Made by a program: the position numbers and the translations under genes | Source: Prevotellaceae bacterium | Lineage (GTDB): Bacteria > Bacteroidota > Bacteroidia > Bacteroidales > Bacteroidaceae | Direction of reading: 5' to 3' | DNA: 64,000 nucleotides | NCBI GenBank assembly: GCA_028723455.1 | Contig: JAQYEW010000012.1 | Span: 62,001-126,000, forward strand | Notes under the pieces: generated by a model | The model's database searches: none | Told to the model about the DNA's origin: nothing | What the model saw: only the letters and a program-made list of their open reading frames with translations | Shown here: piece after piece, positions 9,297 to 17,994 of the stretch | Position numbering within the stretch: the first letter of the stretch is position 1 | Layout of the letters: each line of letters begins with the position of its first letter

Positions 9297-12200
9297 ATGA
9301 ACGGCAAAAGCATCCTAAAAATCATGGCAGGCATAGTGCTCACTCCCATAGTAGCACTATGCTTGCTTATGCTGTTGCTTTACCTGCCGCCTGTGCAGCA
9401 ATGGGCCGTCAACCTGGCTACAGACTATGCACGCGAGGAAACGGGGTGGGATGTAAGAATCGAACGTGTCCGTCTGCGTCCTCTATTGGACATCGATCTT
9501 CAAGGAGTGAGCGTTCACAACAAAGACTTGGATGTTCAGGCAGAAAGTGTGGTGCTCGATCTCGATTGCTCACGGCTACTTGAATTAGAGTTGGGAGTCG
9601 AGAGCATTGATTTTGAAGACGCCAACGTGGATACAAAGGCCTTGATTGCGCAACTACGCATCCGAGGTTCTCTCAGCAATTTCCACTTTGAATCTGACAA
9701 CATCCAAAGTCTGCAGCAACACGCTGAATTAACCAAAGCCATGCTCAAGGGTGCTAACGTGGATTTACAAATGCGTGATACCACCGTTGTAGATACCACT
9801 ACCAGTGAACCCCTTCGCTGGACACTGGCCATAGGGGATATTGCGGTTGAGAACAGCAAAGTAACTTTCCACGTACCTCACGACAGCGTACGTGTTTGGG
9901 CAAACATCCACTTGGCTCGCATTCAGGGTGGATTGTTGGACCTGGGTAATGCCAGCTACGGACTGGACAGCATTGCCCTTAAGTTTGACAGCGTCAGCTA
10001 CAACCAAATCACACTGAAAGACCTCTCTCTTCATGCCAGTCAATTCCGGTATAGCGGCGATACGCTATCCCTGCCCGATTTGAAACTGGCCACCCCTCAC
10101 AGTACGGCACATACCAAAATCCTGTTCCCTTTCAGTGCGCTGGACAGCATACCCTCAACAGCCATTCAGGCTGAAATGACGGGGCAAATCGGCATGGAGG
10201 ATATCCAAGACATGATGCCCGGAATATCGAAATATACGCCTTCCGGACCCGTCAGTCTGCATGTCCATGCCAGCGGCAATCTCCAACAAATGCATGTGGA
10301 CACGCTTAGCGTCTTGGCCGAGCCATGGGTTAGCCTGGATGCCAGCGGAACGCTTACTCATCTGATTGATGACAAACTGTTTGGTGCAGATCTCAACTTC
10401 AATACCCGCACCTACGACATGCGCCAGGTAACTCGCATCACCGGGTTGGAGAAGACTCTACGCATTCCACGGCTCACCGCCCGAGGCAAGGTCAGCAAGC
10501 AAGGAAATCTTTACTCTCTGAATGCCAAAATCCAAGAGGCACGCGGAAAGGTGGACGTTAAGGCCGACTATAACAATCTGACTGAGGCATACAACCTTCA
10601 AACAAAAATCCACAATCTCAACCTCCACCATTTCCTGCCCAAAGACTCTCTCTTCCTCCTGACAGGCGAAGCCAAAATCCATGGCCGTGGACTTGATTTC
10701 CAATCTCCCCATACAACCATGCAGGGCTATGTACAAGTGGACTCCTTGGGCTATAAGCACCTGAATATGGGCAACCTGGCGGCAAATATCAAAAAGCAAC
10801 GAGGTTACGCCGATATTGATGTTCTCTTCAATAATAATATTCTTCGGGCACAAGCCTGTGTTGAAGCAAAGTTGTCAAAAAAACTGAACATCGCACATTT
10901 CAGTCTCACATTGACACATGCTGACCTCCACCGCCTTGGCCTTATGGACAGTCCGTTTGCCCTGAGCATGGTAGCCAGATTGGACGGTAGCAGCGACCTG
11001 AGAAAAAGACATAAAGTAAAGGGTAGCATACATGCTATTGAGCTATCACTGCAAGACACGGTATATCACCCACAGGACATAGAACTTGATTTTCAACTCC
11101 AGCCGGACACTACCCGAGCCTGGGCACATGCCGGTGATCTCTTTTTAGACTTCAACTCCCCACTATCTTGGGAGAAACTGTTGGCAAGCGGAGAGCGCTT
11201 GGCGAAAGAAGTACAGATGCAGTTCAAGGCACGCCAATTAGACCAACCACTATTGAAACGCCTGCTGCCCATGGCTTCGCTTTCCCTACGTAGCGGTGGC
11301 GATAATCCTTTCCATAATATCTTAAAAGCATACACCGGCGTCTCCTTTCAAAGCATGAACCTATCACTGGCCTGCGACTCCACCACAGGCGTGAATGCCT
11401 TAGGGGGCATCAACCGATTAAACACAGGAGCCGTGCTTCTGGACACGATTCGCCTGAACATGCAAACGAACAGTGAGGACGTTTTCAAGGCCCAATTCCA
11501 TGTAGCCAATAACAGACGTAATCCACAGGTAACCTTTAGTAGTGATTTAATGGCTACCTTAACTTCCTCCAGTGTGGGGCTACACGCCCTTATCAACGAC
11601 GCACGCGGAAAGAAAGGTGTGGACTTGGGAGCGGAACTACAATTCTTGGAGGACAATTTCCGCCTTCATATTAGTCCACACACACCTATCTTAGCCTATC
11701 GGCGTTTCCAACTGAATGAGGACAACTACATCGTTCTTCATAACAACCGCCGTTTAGAGGCAAACGTAGACCTCTTAGCCGATGACGGCACAGGATTTAA
11801 ACTCTACACCACTCCTAATGAAGCTGCTTTACAAGACATTACGCTCAGCGTCCATAAGTTTAACTTGGGCGAATTAAGCGCAGTGATTCCTTACATGCCC
11901 AGCATTGAAGGCCTTCTTGGCGGCGATGTCCATTTTATTCAGGACGAAAAGAACATGAGTTTTTCGGTAGAGGCACAGGTGCAAAAAATGGTTTACGAAG
12001 GAGCCCCCTTAGGAACCTTGGGGGTAAATGCCATCTACCTACCCAACGCCGATGGCACACATTTCGTAGACGGCATCATGCTTCACGACGGCAATGAGAT
12101 AGCCACGCTATCCGGATCATACAATCCCAAAGGAGAAGGCCGTTTAGATGCCCAGGCTGCGTTACAAAAACTCCCATTAGCCCTGGCCAATGGTTTTGTT

Positions 12201-13712
12201 CCCAATGGCGAGATTGCCTTAAAGGGTTATGCAGATGCGCAACTGGAGGTACATGGCGCCATCAACAAGTTAGTGATGAACGGACAACTGAGCACTCAGG
12301 AAATGAAAGTCCTAAGCGAAATGTACAGTTTGGACCTTCGTTTGCCCGACGATACGCTGACCATACAAAACAGCCAGATTCTGCTAAACCGCATTGAAGC
12401 CTACTCCAAAGGCAAACACCCCATTACGCTGGACGGCACAATCGACATGCGTCAGATAAATGACATTGGTTTGAACCTGAATGTAGAGGCGCGTAATTTC
12501 GAACTTATCAACGCACCCAAGACACCTCGTGCAGTAGCTTATGGCAAGGTGTACGTCGATTTCAATTCTCGCCTTACAGGCACTCTCTCCAACCTACGTC
12601 TGCGCGGTCGGCTAAAAGTCTTGGGGCGCACAGATGTCAACTATGTGCTTACGGATAGCCCGTTGACCGTAGAAGATCAACTGGCCGACCTCGTAACCTT
12701 TGTGGATTTCGAACGTGAGGAGTTGCAGGAAGAGGTGACTACGGTGCAGCCCCAGAACATAGACATGCGCATGAACGTGAGTATCGAGCCTGCTGCACAA
12801 GTACATTGTCTTCTGAGCACAGACGCTACGAATTACATCAATTTGGAGGGTGGTGGCGACCTGCTGCTAAGCTACGACACACGTAACAATATGCGACTAC
12901 AAGGACGCTACACCATTATCAGCGGCAAAATGAACTACACCCTGATGGTTATGTCCCTGCGCGACTGTGAAATAAAAAGTGGCAGTTACGTCGAATTCAC
13001 GGGCGATATCATGAACCCCAAGCTCCATCTGAGTGCGACAGAGCGCGTGAAGACAACCGTCTATGAAGACAAGACACCGCGCAGCGTGAGTTTTGATGTA
13101 GGAATCGACCTCAGTCAAACGCTGAACGACATCGGCATGGCCTTCACCATTGATGCGCCCGAGGATGTTACCATCAGCAACCAGCTGGCATCCATGACCC
13201 AAGAAGGACGTGGCAAGGTGGCTGTTACCATGCTGGCAACAGGCATGTACCTAACGGACGAGGGAACGGCACAAGGATTCAGCGGAACGAACGCCTTGAA
13301 CAGTTTCCTTCAGACGCAGATTGCCGCCATCAGCAACAAGGCCTTTAACACCATAGATTTGAATTTCGGCATAGATAACACCAATACGGCTTCCGGTGCC
13401 ACGCAAACAGATTATAACTTCAGTTTTGCCAAACGATTCTGGGGAAACCGTATCCGCCTGATCATTGGTGGTAAGGTAAGCAGCGGCCCTGAAGCTCAGA
13501 ACACCGGGCAAAGCATCGTTGATAACGTAAGCATAGAGTACCGTCTGGACAATAGTGCGACGCGCTACGTTCGAATCTATTACGACCGTAGCGCGGAAAG
13601 CCTGATGGAAGACGAGATTACGGAAATGGGGGCCGGTATTGTCTTACGACGCAAAAGTACAAGACTCGGCGAATTGTTTATTTTCCGGAACCGGAAGAGG
13701 GAGAAGCAATGA
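9297..13712 (+). CDS. tamB: TamB-like translocation and assembly module protein (DUF490)
   Basis: A protein of 1471 residues with an N-terminal membrane anchor (about residues 5-30) and a long body of repetitive beta-strand sequence. The C-terminal 350 or so residues have the DUF490/TamB look: a central GGGDL stretch, a YTIISGKMNYTL segment and a terminal strand-rich part. TamB proteins span the periplasm and are implicated in phospholipid transport and insertion of outer-membrane proteins. The ATG at 9297 is preferred over an in-frame start 48 bp upstream, which would lie inside the previous gene and add a non-membrane leader. The 3' end overlaps the converging membrane-protein gene by 35 bp. 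Confidence 0.85.
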   Translation: MNGKSILKIMAGIVLTPIVALCLLMLLLYLPPVQQWAVNLATDYAREETGWDVRIERVRLRPLLDIDLQGVSVHNKDLDVQAESVVLDLDCSRLLELELGVESIDFEDANVDTKALIAQLRIRGSLSNFHFESDNIQSLQQHAELTKAMLKGANVDLQMRDTTVVDTTTSEPLRWTLAIGDIAVENSKVTFHVPHDSVRVWANIHLARIQGGLLDLGNASYGLDSIALKFDSVSYNQITLKDLSLHASQFRYSGDTLSLPDLKLATPHSTAHTKILFPFSALDSIPSTAIQAEMTGQIGMEDIQDMMPGISKYTPSGPVSLHVHASGNLQQMHVDTLSVLAEPWVSLDASGTLTHLIDDKLFGADLNFNTRTYDMRQVTRITGLEKTLRIPRLTARGKVSKQGNLYSLNAKIQEARGKVDVKADYNNLTEAYNLQTKIHNLNLHHFLPKDSLFLLTGEAKIHGRGLDFQSPHTTMQGYVQVDSLGYKHLNMGNLAANIKKQRGYADIDVLFNNNILRAQACVEAKLSKKLNIAHFSLTLTHADLHRLGLMDSPFALSMVARLDGSSDLRKRHKVKGSIHAIELSLQDTVYHPQDIELDFQLQPDTTRAWAHAGDLFLDFNSPLSWEKLLASGERLAKEVQMQFKARQLDQPLLKRLLPMASLSLRSGGDNPFHNILKAYTGVSFQSMNLSLACDSTTGVNALGGINRLNTGAVLLDTIRLNMQTNSEDVFKAQFHVANNRRNPQVTFSSDLMATLTSSSVGLHALINDARGKKGVDLGAELQFLEDNFRLHISPHTPILAYRRFQLNEDNYIVLHNNRRLEANVDLLADDGTGFKLYTTPNEAALQDITLSVHKFNLGELSAVIPYMPSIEGLLGGDVHFIQDEKNMSFSVEAQVQKMVYEGAPLGTLGVNAIYLPNADGTHFVDGIMLHDGNEIATLSGSYNPKGEGRLDAQAALQKLPLALANGFVPNGEIALKGYADAQLEVHGAINKLVMNGQLSTQEMKVLSEMYSLDLRLPDDTLTIQNSQILLNRIEAYSKGKHPITLDGTIDMRQINDIGLNLNVEARNFELINAPKTPRAVAYGKVYVDFNSRLTGTLSNLRLRGRLKVLGRTDVNYVLTDSPLTVEDQLADLVTFVDFEREELQEEVTTVQPQNIDMRMNVSIEPAAQVHCLLSTDATNYINLEGGGDLLLSYDTRNNMRLQGRYTIISGKMNYTLMVMSLRDCEIKSGSYVEFTGDIMNPKLHLSATERVKTTVYEDKTPRSVSFDVGIDLSQTLNDIGMAFTIDAPEDVTISNQLASMTQEGRGKVAVTMLATGMYLTDEGTAQGFSGTNALNSFLQTQIAAISNKAFNTIDLNFGIDNTNTASGATQTDYNFSFAKRFWGNRIRLIIGGKVSSGPEAQNTGQSIVDNVSIEYRLDNSATRYVRIYYDRSAESLMEDEITEMGAGIVLRRKSTRLGELFIFRNRKREKQ

Positions 13713-14691
13713 TGCGCATGGCAGCAATGCCAAGTACAATCCAGACAATCTCACGCAAGCGAATGATAAGCCCCAAAAAGACACCCTGTGATGCTCCTAT
13801 CCGCAAGGCAGAAGTACACATGGCCATGCTGCCCTCGCGTGCCCCTAATTGCATGGGGATAAAGAACACCAAATTGGACAACAGTGAAGAAAAAGCATGG
13901 ATAAGCACAGCGTCCCAATAGGAAACTTGTGCGTCCATAATACGCAAAATAAGGAAAATTTCGACGCAGCTCAGCATACGCGCCACAAACTCCAGTATCA
14001 GACTGCCGTAAAAGGCCAGCGGACGATGGGTATGCAGGTTACATATTTCCGCATCCACCATGGCAATTTTTTCTCCGTTGACCTGCATGAAGTTTTTAAC
14101 ACGCCGCCCGATAAATGGTAAATGTGAAGCCCAGCGAAGTACCCTTACGGCCAATCCATGACGATAGCTCAGCAAGAAAAATCCGATACCCACAAGACAG
14201 AACACGCCTCCGGACATAAGAACCACTATCAGCACCTCATTCAAACGGGAGAAATACAGCGCCAAAAAGAGAGCGATGCTAAAACACCAGAAACAAAAAT
14301 GCGAGAAAATATGCATCATGCTATGCAAGATGGTACTGCTGCTCGCCCTCACCGTACCCACCTCGGATTTCAATTCCATAATACGATAGGGTTCGCCGCC
14401 CAACAAGCCGACAGGTGTTACATAGTTCAAGGCAAAACCCGTAACTATCAGTTGATACATACGCCAGAAAGAGGGTTTCTCCCCTCTTTTCGTTCCCAAG
14501 ATAGTACGCCACGCCCATGTGTTCAAAGCATACACAGGCAGCCAAAGTCCAATGATGACAGGAATCCACATTCCTGCACGCAACAAGCCTTTCCGAACCT
14601 CGAGCCAGGAAAAGGGGAAGGTAAGCAACATCCATACGATGGATGCCACGCCCAGCAAAAAGAAGAAATCGCGAGCCTTAAGCTTCATCAC
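13678..14691 (-). CDS. Polytopic membrane protein, LPG-synthase-TM / UPF0104-like
   Basis: A 337-residue integral membrane protein with about 7-8 hydrophobic helices. It resembles the lysylphosphatidylglycerol synthase transmembrane (YbhN/UPF0104, flippase-like) family, including a LGGEPYR motif near residue 100 and a C-terminal QLGAREGS segment. Proteins of this family are proposed to move lipid-linked substrates, but the soluble aminoacyl-transferase domain is absent, so no enzyme activity is claimed. It starts 14 bp inside the 3' end of pdxA, last in the rlmN operon, and its own 3' end overlaps tamB by 35 bp on the opposite strand. Confidence 0.75.
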   Translation of the reverse strand: MMKLKARDFFFLLGVASIVWMLLTFPFSWLEVRKGLLRAGMWIPVIIGLWLPVYALNTWAWRTILGTKRGEKPSFWRMYQLIVTGFALNYVTPVGLLGGEPYRIMELKSEVGTVRASSSTILHSMMHIFSHFCFWCFSIALFLALYFSRLNEVLIVVLMSGGVFCLVGIGFFLLSYRHGLAVRVLRWASHLPFIGRRVKNFMQVNGEKIAMVDAEICNLHTHRPLAFYGSLILEFVARMLSCVEIFLILRIMDAQVSYWDAVLIHAFSSLLSNLVFFIPMQLGAREGSMAMCTSALRIGASQGVFLGLIIRLREIVWIVLGIAAMRIIASPSSGSGK

Positions 14692-15784
14692 GTTGAGCGA
14701 AGTTCATAGGTGGACGGCGGTTGGGATTGTCATTCTCACGACGCTTATGATAGAGTTCTTCCAGCGGATGCTGGTTGGCCTCGTCAAAACGCATACGATT
14801 ACGATAAACATCCATTGCGGCAAAAATGGCCTGGCGCATACTGTTCTCATCAGCCACACCCTTACCGGCAATATCAAAGGCCGTGCCGTGGTCGGGACTG
14901 GTACGCACCAAAGGCAAGCCGGCGGTAAAGTTAACGCCGTCGTTCATAACCAAGGCTTTGAAGGGAGCCAAGCCTTGGTCGTGATACATGGCCAGAATAC
15001 CGTCATAATGCGCATACTGATGTGCGCCGAAGAAACCGTCAGCAGCGTAAGGGCCGAATGCATGGATACGCAATTCGTTATACGCCCGTTCAATGGCGGG
15101 AGCAATAATTTCCTGCTCTTCCCTGCCCAACAAACCACTGTCGCCTGCATGAGGGTTCAAACCAAGAACCGCAATACGGGGTTTTTCTATTCCAAAATCC
15201 CGTTTGAGCGAAACATTCAGCAACTGAAGTTTCTCCAATATGTTCGCCTCTGTTATTGCCTGGGGCACTTGTGCCAAAGGCAGATGGGTACTCAACAGGG
15301 CGACGCGCATCGTTTCGTTCATTAGAACCATCAGCGCTTCCTTACCCTCTCCTACGCTACTTTGAATATATTCCGTATGACCAGGGAAGTGGAAGCCATC
15401 CCCCTGAATGGTATGCTTGTTGATAGGAGCCGTAACCAGCACATCCACCTTGCCGTATTTGAAATCCGTAATGGCAGCCTCCAAAGCAAGCAACGCTTGT
15501 TTGCCTGCGTCAGCACTTTCCTGTCCAAACTGAACAGGTACCTCGTCGTCGCTCACGACCAAAACATTTAAGCGGTCAGGGCGAGCCTCATCAGCATGAT
15601 TGATTGTCGTGAAATTTGTCGTCAGGTCGCATGCCTTACGATGATAGGTCGTAATGCGGGGGTTGGCATACAGGATGGGGGTGCAAAGCTCAAACATTGT
15701 GGGGTCGGAAAAGACCTTCAAAGCGATCTCCAGACCTACACCGTTTGTATCTCCTTGCGTAATTGCTACGCGAATTCGTTCCAT
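14678..15784 (-). CDS. pdxA: 4-hydroxythreonine-4-phosphate dehydrogenase PdxA
   Basis: A 368-residue cytoplasmic NAD-dependent enzyme of the DXP-dependent pyridoxal-5'-phosphate pathway; it oxidises 4-phosphohydroxy-L-threonine. The N-terminal GDTNGVGLEI, the metal-binding GHTEY block, the central GLNPHAGD and the C-terminal YHDQGLAPFK are all present. The product is somewhat longer than many PdxA proteins because of a polar C-terminal tail of about 30 residues. It sits between the DUF4837 gene (15 bp gap) and the flippase-like gene (14 bp overlap). Confidence 0.94.
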   Translation of the reverse strand: MERIRVAITQGDTNGVGLEIALKVFSDPTMFELCTPILYANPRITTYHRKACDLTTNFTTINHADEARPDRLNVLVVSDDEVPVQFGQESADAGKQALLALEAAITDFKYGKVDVLVTAPINKHTIQGDGFHFPGHTEYIQSSVGEGKEALMVLMNETMRVALLSTHLPLAQVPQAITEANILEKLQLLNVSLKRDFGIEKPRIAVLGLNPHAGDSGLLGREEQEIIAPAIERAYNELRIHAFGPYAADGFFGAHQYAHYDGILAMYHDQGLAPFKALVMNDGVNFTAGLPLVRTSPDHGTAFDIAGKGVADENSMRQAIFAAMDVYRNRMRFDEANQHPLEELYHKRRENDNPNRRPPMNFAQRDEA

Positions 15785-15799
15785 GTTATTATTTTGTTT

Positions 15800-16849
15800 T
15801 TATTGTTTTGCTGTTTTGTTATCCTCCTCAATGGCCGTTTCGGCTTCTTCTTCCTGCTCATGGGGGAGCAATAGCGTGTAAAGCGCTCCTTCCATGCGAC
15901 GCATCAAGCCACGCTTCATCTTTTCCGGAGCAAAGACAAAGCCTTCAACCGTTACGACACGGTTGTTCTTCTCGTCCACACGGGAATGACTCACGAAGGG
16001 ACCACCCATGCCATCGTTGCGCATAAACCACAAGCCACGGGATTCAAAGGCGTATTTCCCATGTACCATAATAGGCTTTACGCTGGTATATAGGGTGTCC
16101 GTCTGGACATACATGTCCGGCTCGCTACCCGGGATATTACGCTGCATCACACTGTCGCGTTTGTGAAGAATGTATTTCTTGTTGAAAATATTCGGACCCT
16201 CATAGGGATAGCTATAAACGACCATGCACACCATACCCGAGGGGGCATCGTTGCTGAGCCAAAGAAAATCCTTGCCCTTCTTGTAATGTTGCAGTTCCTT
16301 GGGGGCGTGCAGGTCGCAATCGAAGATTTCTTTTGCAAGGTCATAGCCTACGCGGCTGTATTCGTCTTTAAGGATCAGGCAGAGACGGTTGATTTCCGTC
16401 TTATGAAAGAAATCAATAATGTCCTGAGTGTGTTCGCTTACATATTTTGCGAATTCTTCGTTCGAGGGAGCATTGATGGTCAGGATAATCTGATTGTCAG
16501 CGTAAACATTACGCTGAAATTTCATACGCACACGGGTAAACTGCGTGGGGTCGATGTTCACTTCTATCAGGTTACGAAACAACCGTAGCGTACGATTGTA
16601 ATCCTTCGGATCGGCCTGCGAAATACGGAACGACCGTTCCGGCTGAGGCAAGCCCGGGACATCGGTATCCAAGACATTAAATAGGGCGCGCCCTGTAGGA
16701 GCCTCCCACAGTTTGCTGTCCATGATGACCATCACCTCGTAGGGTCTTCCGCTGGCCTGAGGGGCTATCATTTTACCGTCCTTGCAACTCGTAAAGGAAA
16801 AGACAAGGAACAAAAGCAAGGGAAAATAGGTACGTTTCAATCTTGGCAT
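15800..16849 (-). CDS. DUF4837 family lipoprotein
   Basis: A lipoprotein of about 349 residues found in Bacteroidetes. After a Lys/Arg-rich start and hydrophobic stretch, the signal ends FTSC with the lipidated cysteine at residue 22. The segment that follows (RPYEVMVIMDSKLWE) and the overall length fit DUF4837, whose function is unknown. The ATG at 16849 is chosen over a TTG three codons upstream because it opens directly into the signal peptide. It lies 11 bp after rlmN and 15 bp before pdxA, in an order seen repeatedly in the phylum. Confidence 0.8.
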   Translation of the reverse strand: MPRLKRTYFPLLLFLVFSFTSCKDGKMIAPQASGRPYEVMVIMDSKLWEAPTGRALFNVLDTDVPGLPQPERSFRISQADPKDYNRTLRLFRNLIEVNIDPTQFTRVRMKFQRNVYADNQIILTINAPSNEEFAKYVSEHTQDIIDFFHKTEINRLCLILKDEYSRVGYDLAKEIFDCDLHAPKELQHYKKGKDFLWLSNDAPSGMVCMVVYSYPYEGPNIFNKKYILHKRDSVMQRNIPGSEPDMYVQTDTLYTSVKPIMVHGKYAFESRGLWFMRNDGMGGPFVSHSRVDEKNNRVVTVEGFVFAPEKMKRGLMRRMEGALYTLLLPHEQEEEAETAIEEDNKTAKQ

Positions 16850-16860
16850 AATTCTCAAAA

Positions 16861-17883
16861 CTATAAAGCATTAACTTTTTTGGCTGTTGACAAGAGTCCG
16901 CATGCCGCAAAAATATCCTGTCCACGGCTGGCGCGGATAGTGGTGGTAACACCGTGGCGTGTCAAATAATCGCGCAGCCATACCATCGTAGCTTCATCAG
17001 CGCCCCTGAAGGGCGTATCTGGAATGGCATGGAAGCGAATCAGGTTCACACGGCACTCCAAACCCGAAAGCAAGCGTACCAACTCCTGGGCATGCGCCTT
17101 CGTATCGTTCAGTCCCTGGAACACAATGTATTCAAAGGTCAGGCGACGCTGGTGCGTCCAATCCTCCTGCTTAAGACGGTCAATGAGAGCTGTCAGCGAG
17201 AAAGCCTTCTCTGCCGGCATCATGGCCAAACGCTCCTCCGGGAAAGGATTGTGCAGCGAGATGGCCAGTTGGCATTGGCTCTCGCGCAAGAAACGGTCCA
17301 GACCTTTCTTCAGCCCTACGCTGCTCACCGTAATACGCTTCGGGCTCCAGGCCCAGGCGTAGGAAGCCGTTAGGATCTCTGTGGCACGCAGCACATTATC
17401 CAAATTGTCGAAAGGCTCGCCCTGTCCCATAAAGACAATATTCGTCAAGCGGCCGCATTCGGGCAATGAATACACTTGGTTCAAGATATCAGCGGCGGAG
17501 AGGGTTCCCTCGTAACCCTGACGCCCTGTCATACAGAACTTGCAATCCATCTTACAACCCACCTGGCTGCTTACGCACAGGGTGGCATGGTCGCCATCGG
17601 GAATAAAGACCGTTTCAACGAAATTGCCGGCACGCGTAGGATAGAGATATTTGACGGTTCCATCCACGCTCTCCTGTCTGTCCGAAGGAGGTATGCAGCC
17701 AATCTCATATTGCAAGCTGAGTTTTTCACGCGCTGCCTTGCTGATATTCGCCATCTCGTCGATGGTACGCACACGGTGCTTGTATATCCAATCCGCCATC
17801 TGCTTGCCCACAAAGGGCTGCAAGCCGATGCCAACAGCCACGGACTTCAATTCCTCTAATGTTTTCCCTAACAATGCTTCCAT
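16861..17883 (-). CDS. rlmN: Dual-specificity RNA methyltransferase RlmN
   Basis: A 340-residue radical-SAM enzyme that adds a C2 methyl group to A2503 of 23S rRNA and A37 of some tRNAs. The iron-sulfur motif CKMDCKFC is at residues 110-117, and the C-terminal cysteine in AACGLL, at about residue 328, is the methyl-carrying residue. The start at 17883 (MEALLGKTLEE) matches the family; an upstream extension of 22 residues has no family similarity. A TAnnTTTG box ends only 7 bp before this ATG, so the message may be essentially leaderless. It is first in an operon with DUF4837, pdxA and a membrane protein. Confidence 0.94.
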   Translation of the reverse strand: MEALLGKTLEELKSVAVGIGLQPFVGKQMADWIYKHRVRTIDEMANISKAAREKLSLQYEIGCIPPSDRQESVDGTVKYLYPTRAGNFVETVFIPDGDHATLCVSSQVGCKMDCKFCMTGRQGYEGTLSAADILNQVYSLPECGRLTNIVFMGQGEPFDNLDNVLRATEILTASYAWAWSPKRITVSSVGLKKGLDRFLRESQCQLAISLHNPFPEERLAMMPAEKAFSLTALIDRLKQEDWTHQRRLTFEYIVFQGLNDTKAHAQELVRLLSGLECRVNLIRFHAIPDTPFRGADEATMVWLRDYLTRHGVTTTIRASRGQDIFAACGLLSTAKKVNAL

Positions 17884-17889
17884 AAGATA

Positions 17890-17920
17890 CAAAGATACTG
17901 CAAAAGGCAGAGAATACAAA
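17890..17920 (-). promoter_or_regulatory. Promoter of rlmN operon
   Basis: On the minus strand TATCTTTG occupies 17897-17890 and TTTG 17920-17917, with a 19 bp spacer. This is a full match to the Bacteroidetes sigma-ABfr pattern. The predicted start point is within 1-3 nt of the rlmN ATG. Confidence 0.7.
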
Positions 17921-17935
17921 ATAATCCTTTTGGCT

Positions 17936-17967
17936 TTTGCATCACACATCCCTTTTTCCTATCTTTG
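17936..17967 (+). promoter_or_regulatory. Promoter of the HhH/beta-barrel gene
   Basis: TTTG at 17936-17939 and TATCTTTG at 17960-17967 are separated by 20 bp. This is divergent from the rlmN promoter and gives a leader of about 20 nt before the ATG at 17995. Confidence 0.7.
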
Positions 17968-17994
17968 CATTACTACGAAACACCTTAAACTGCC

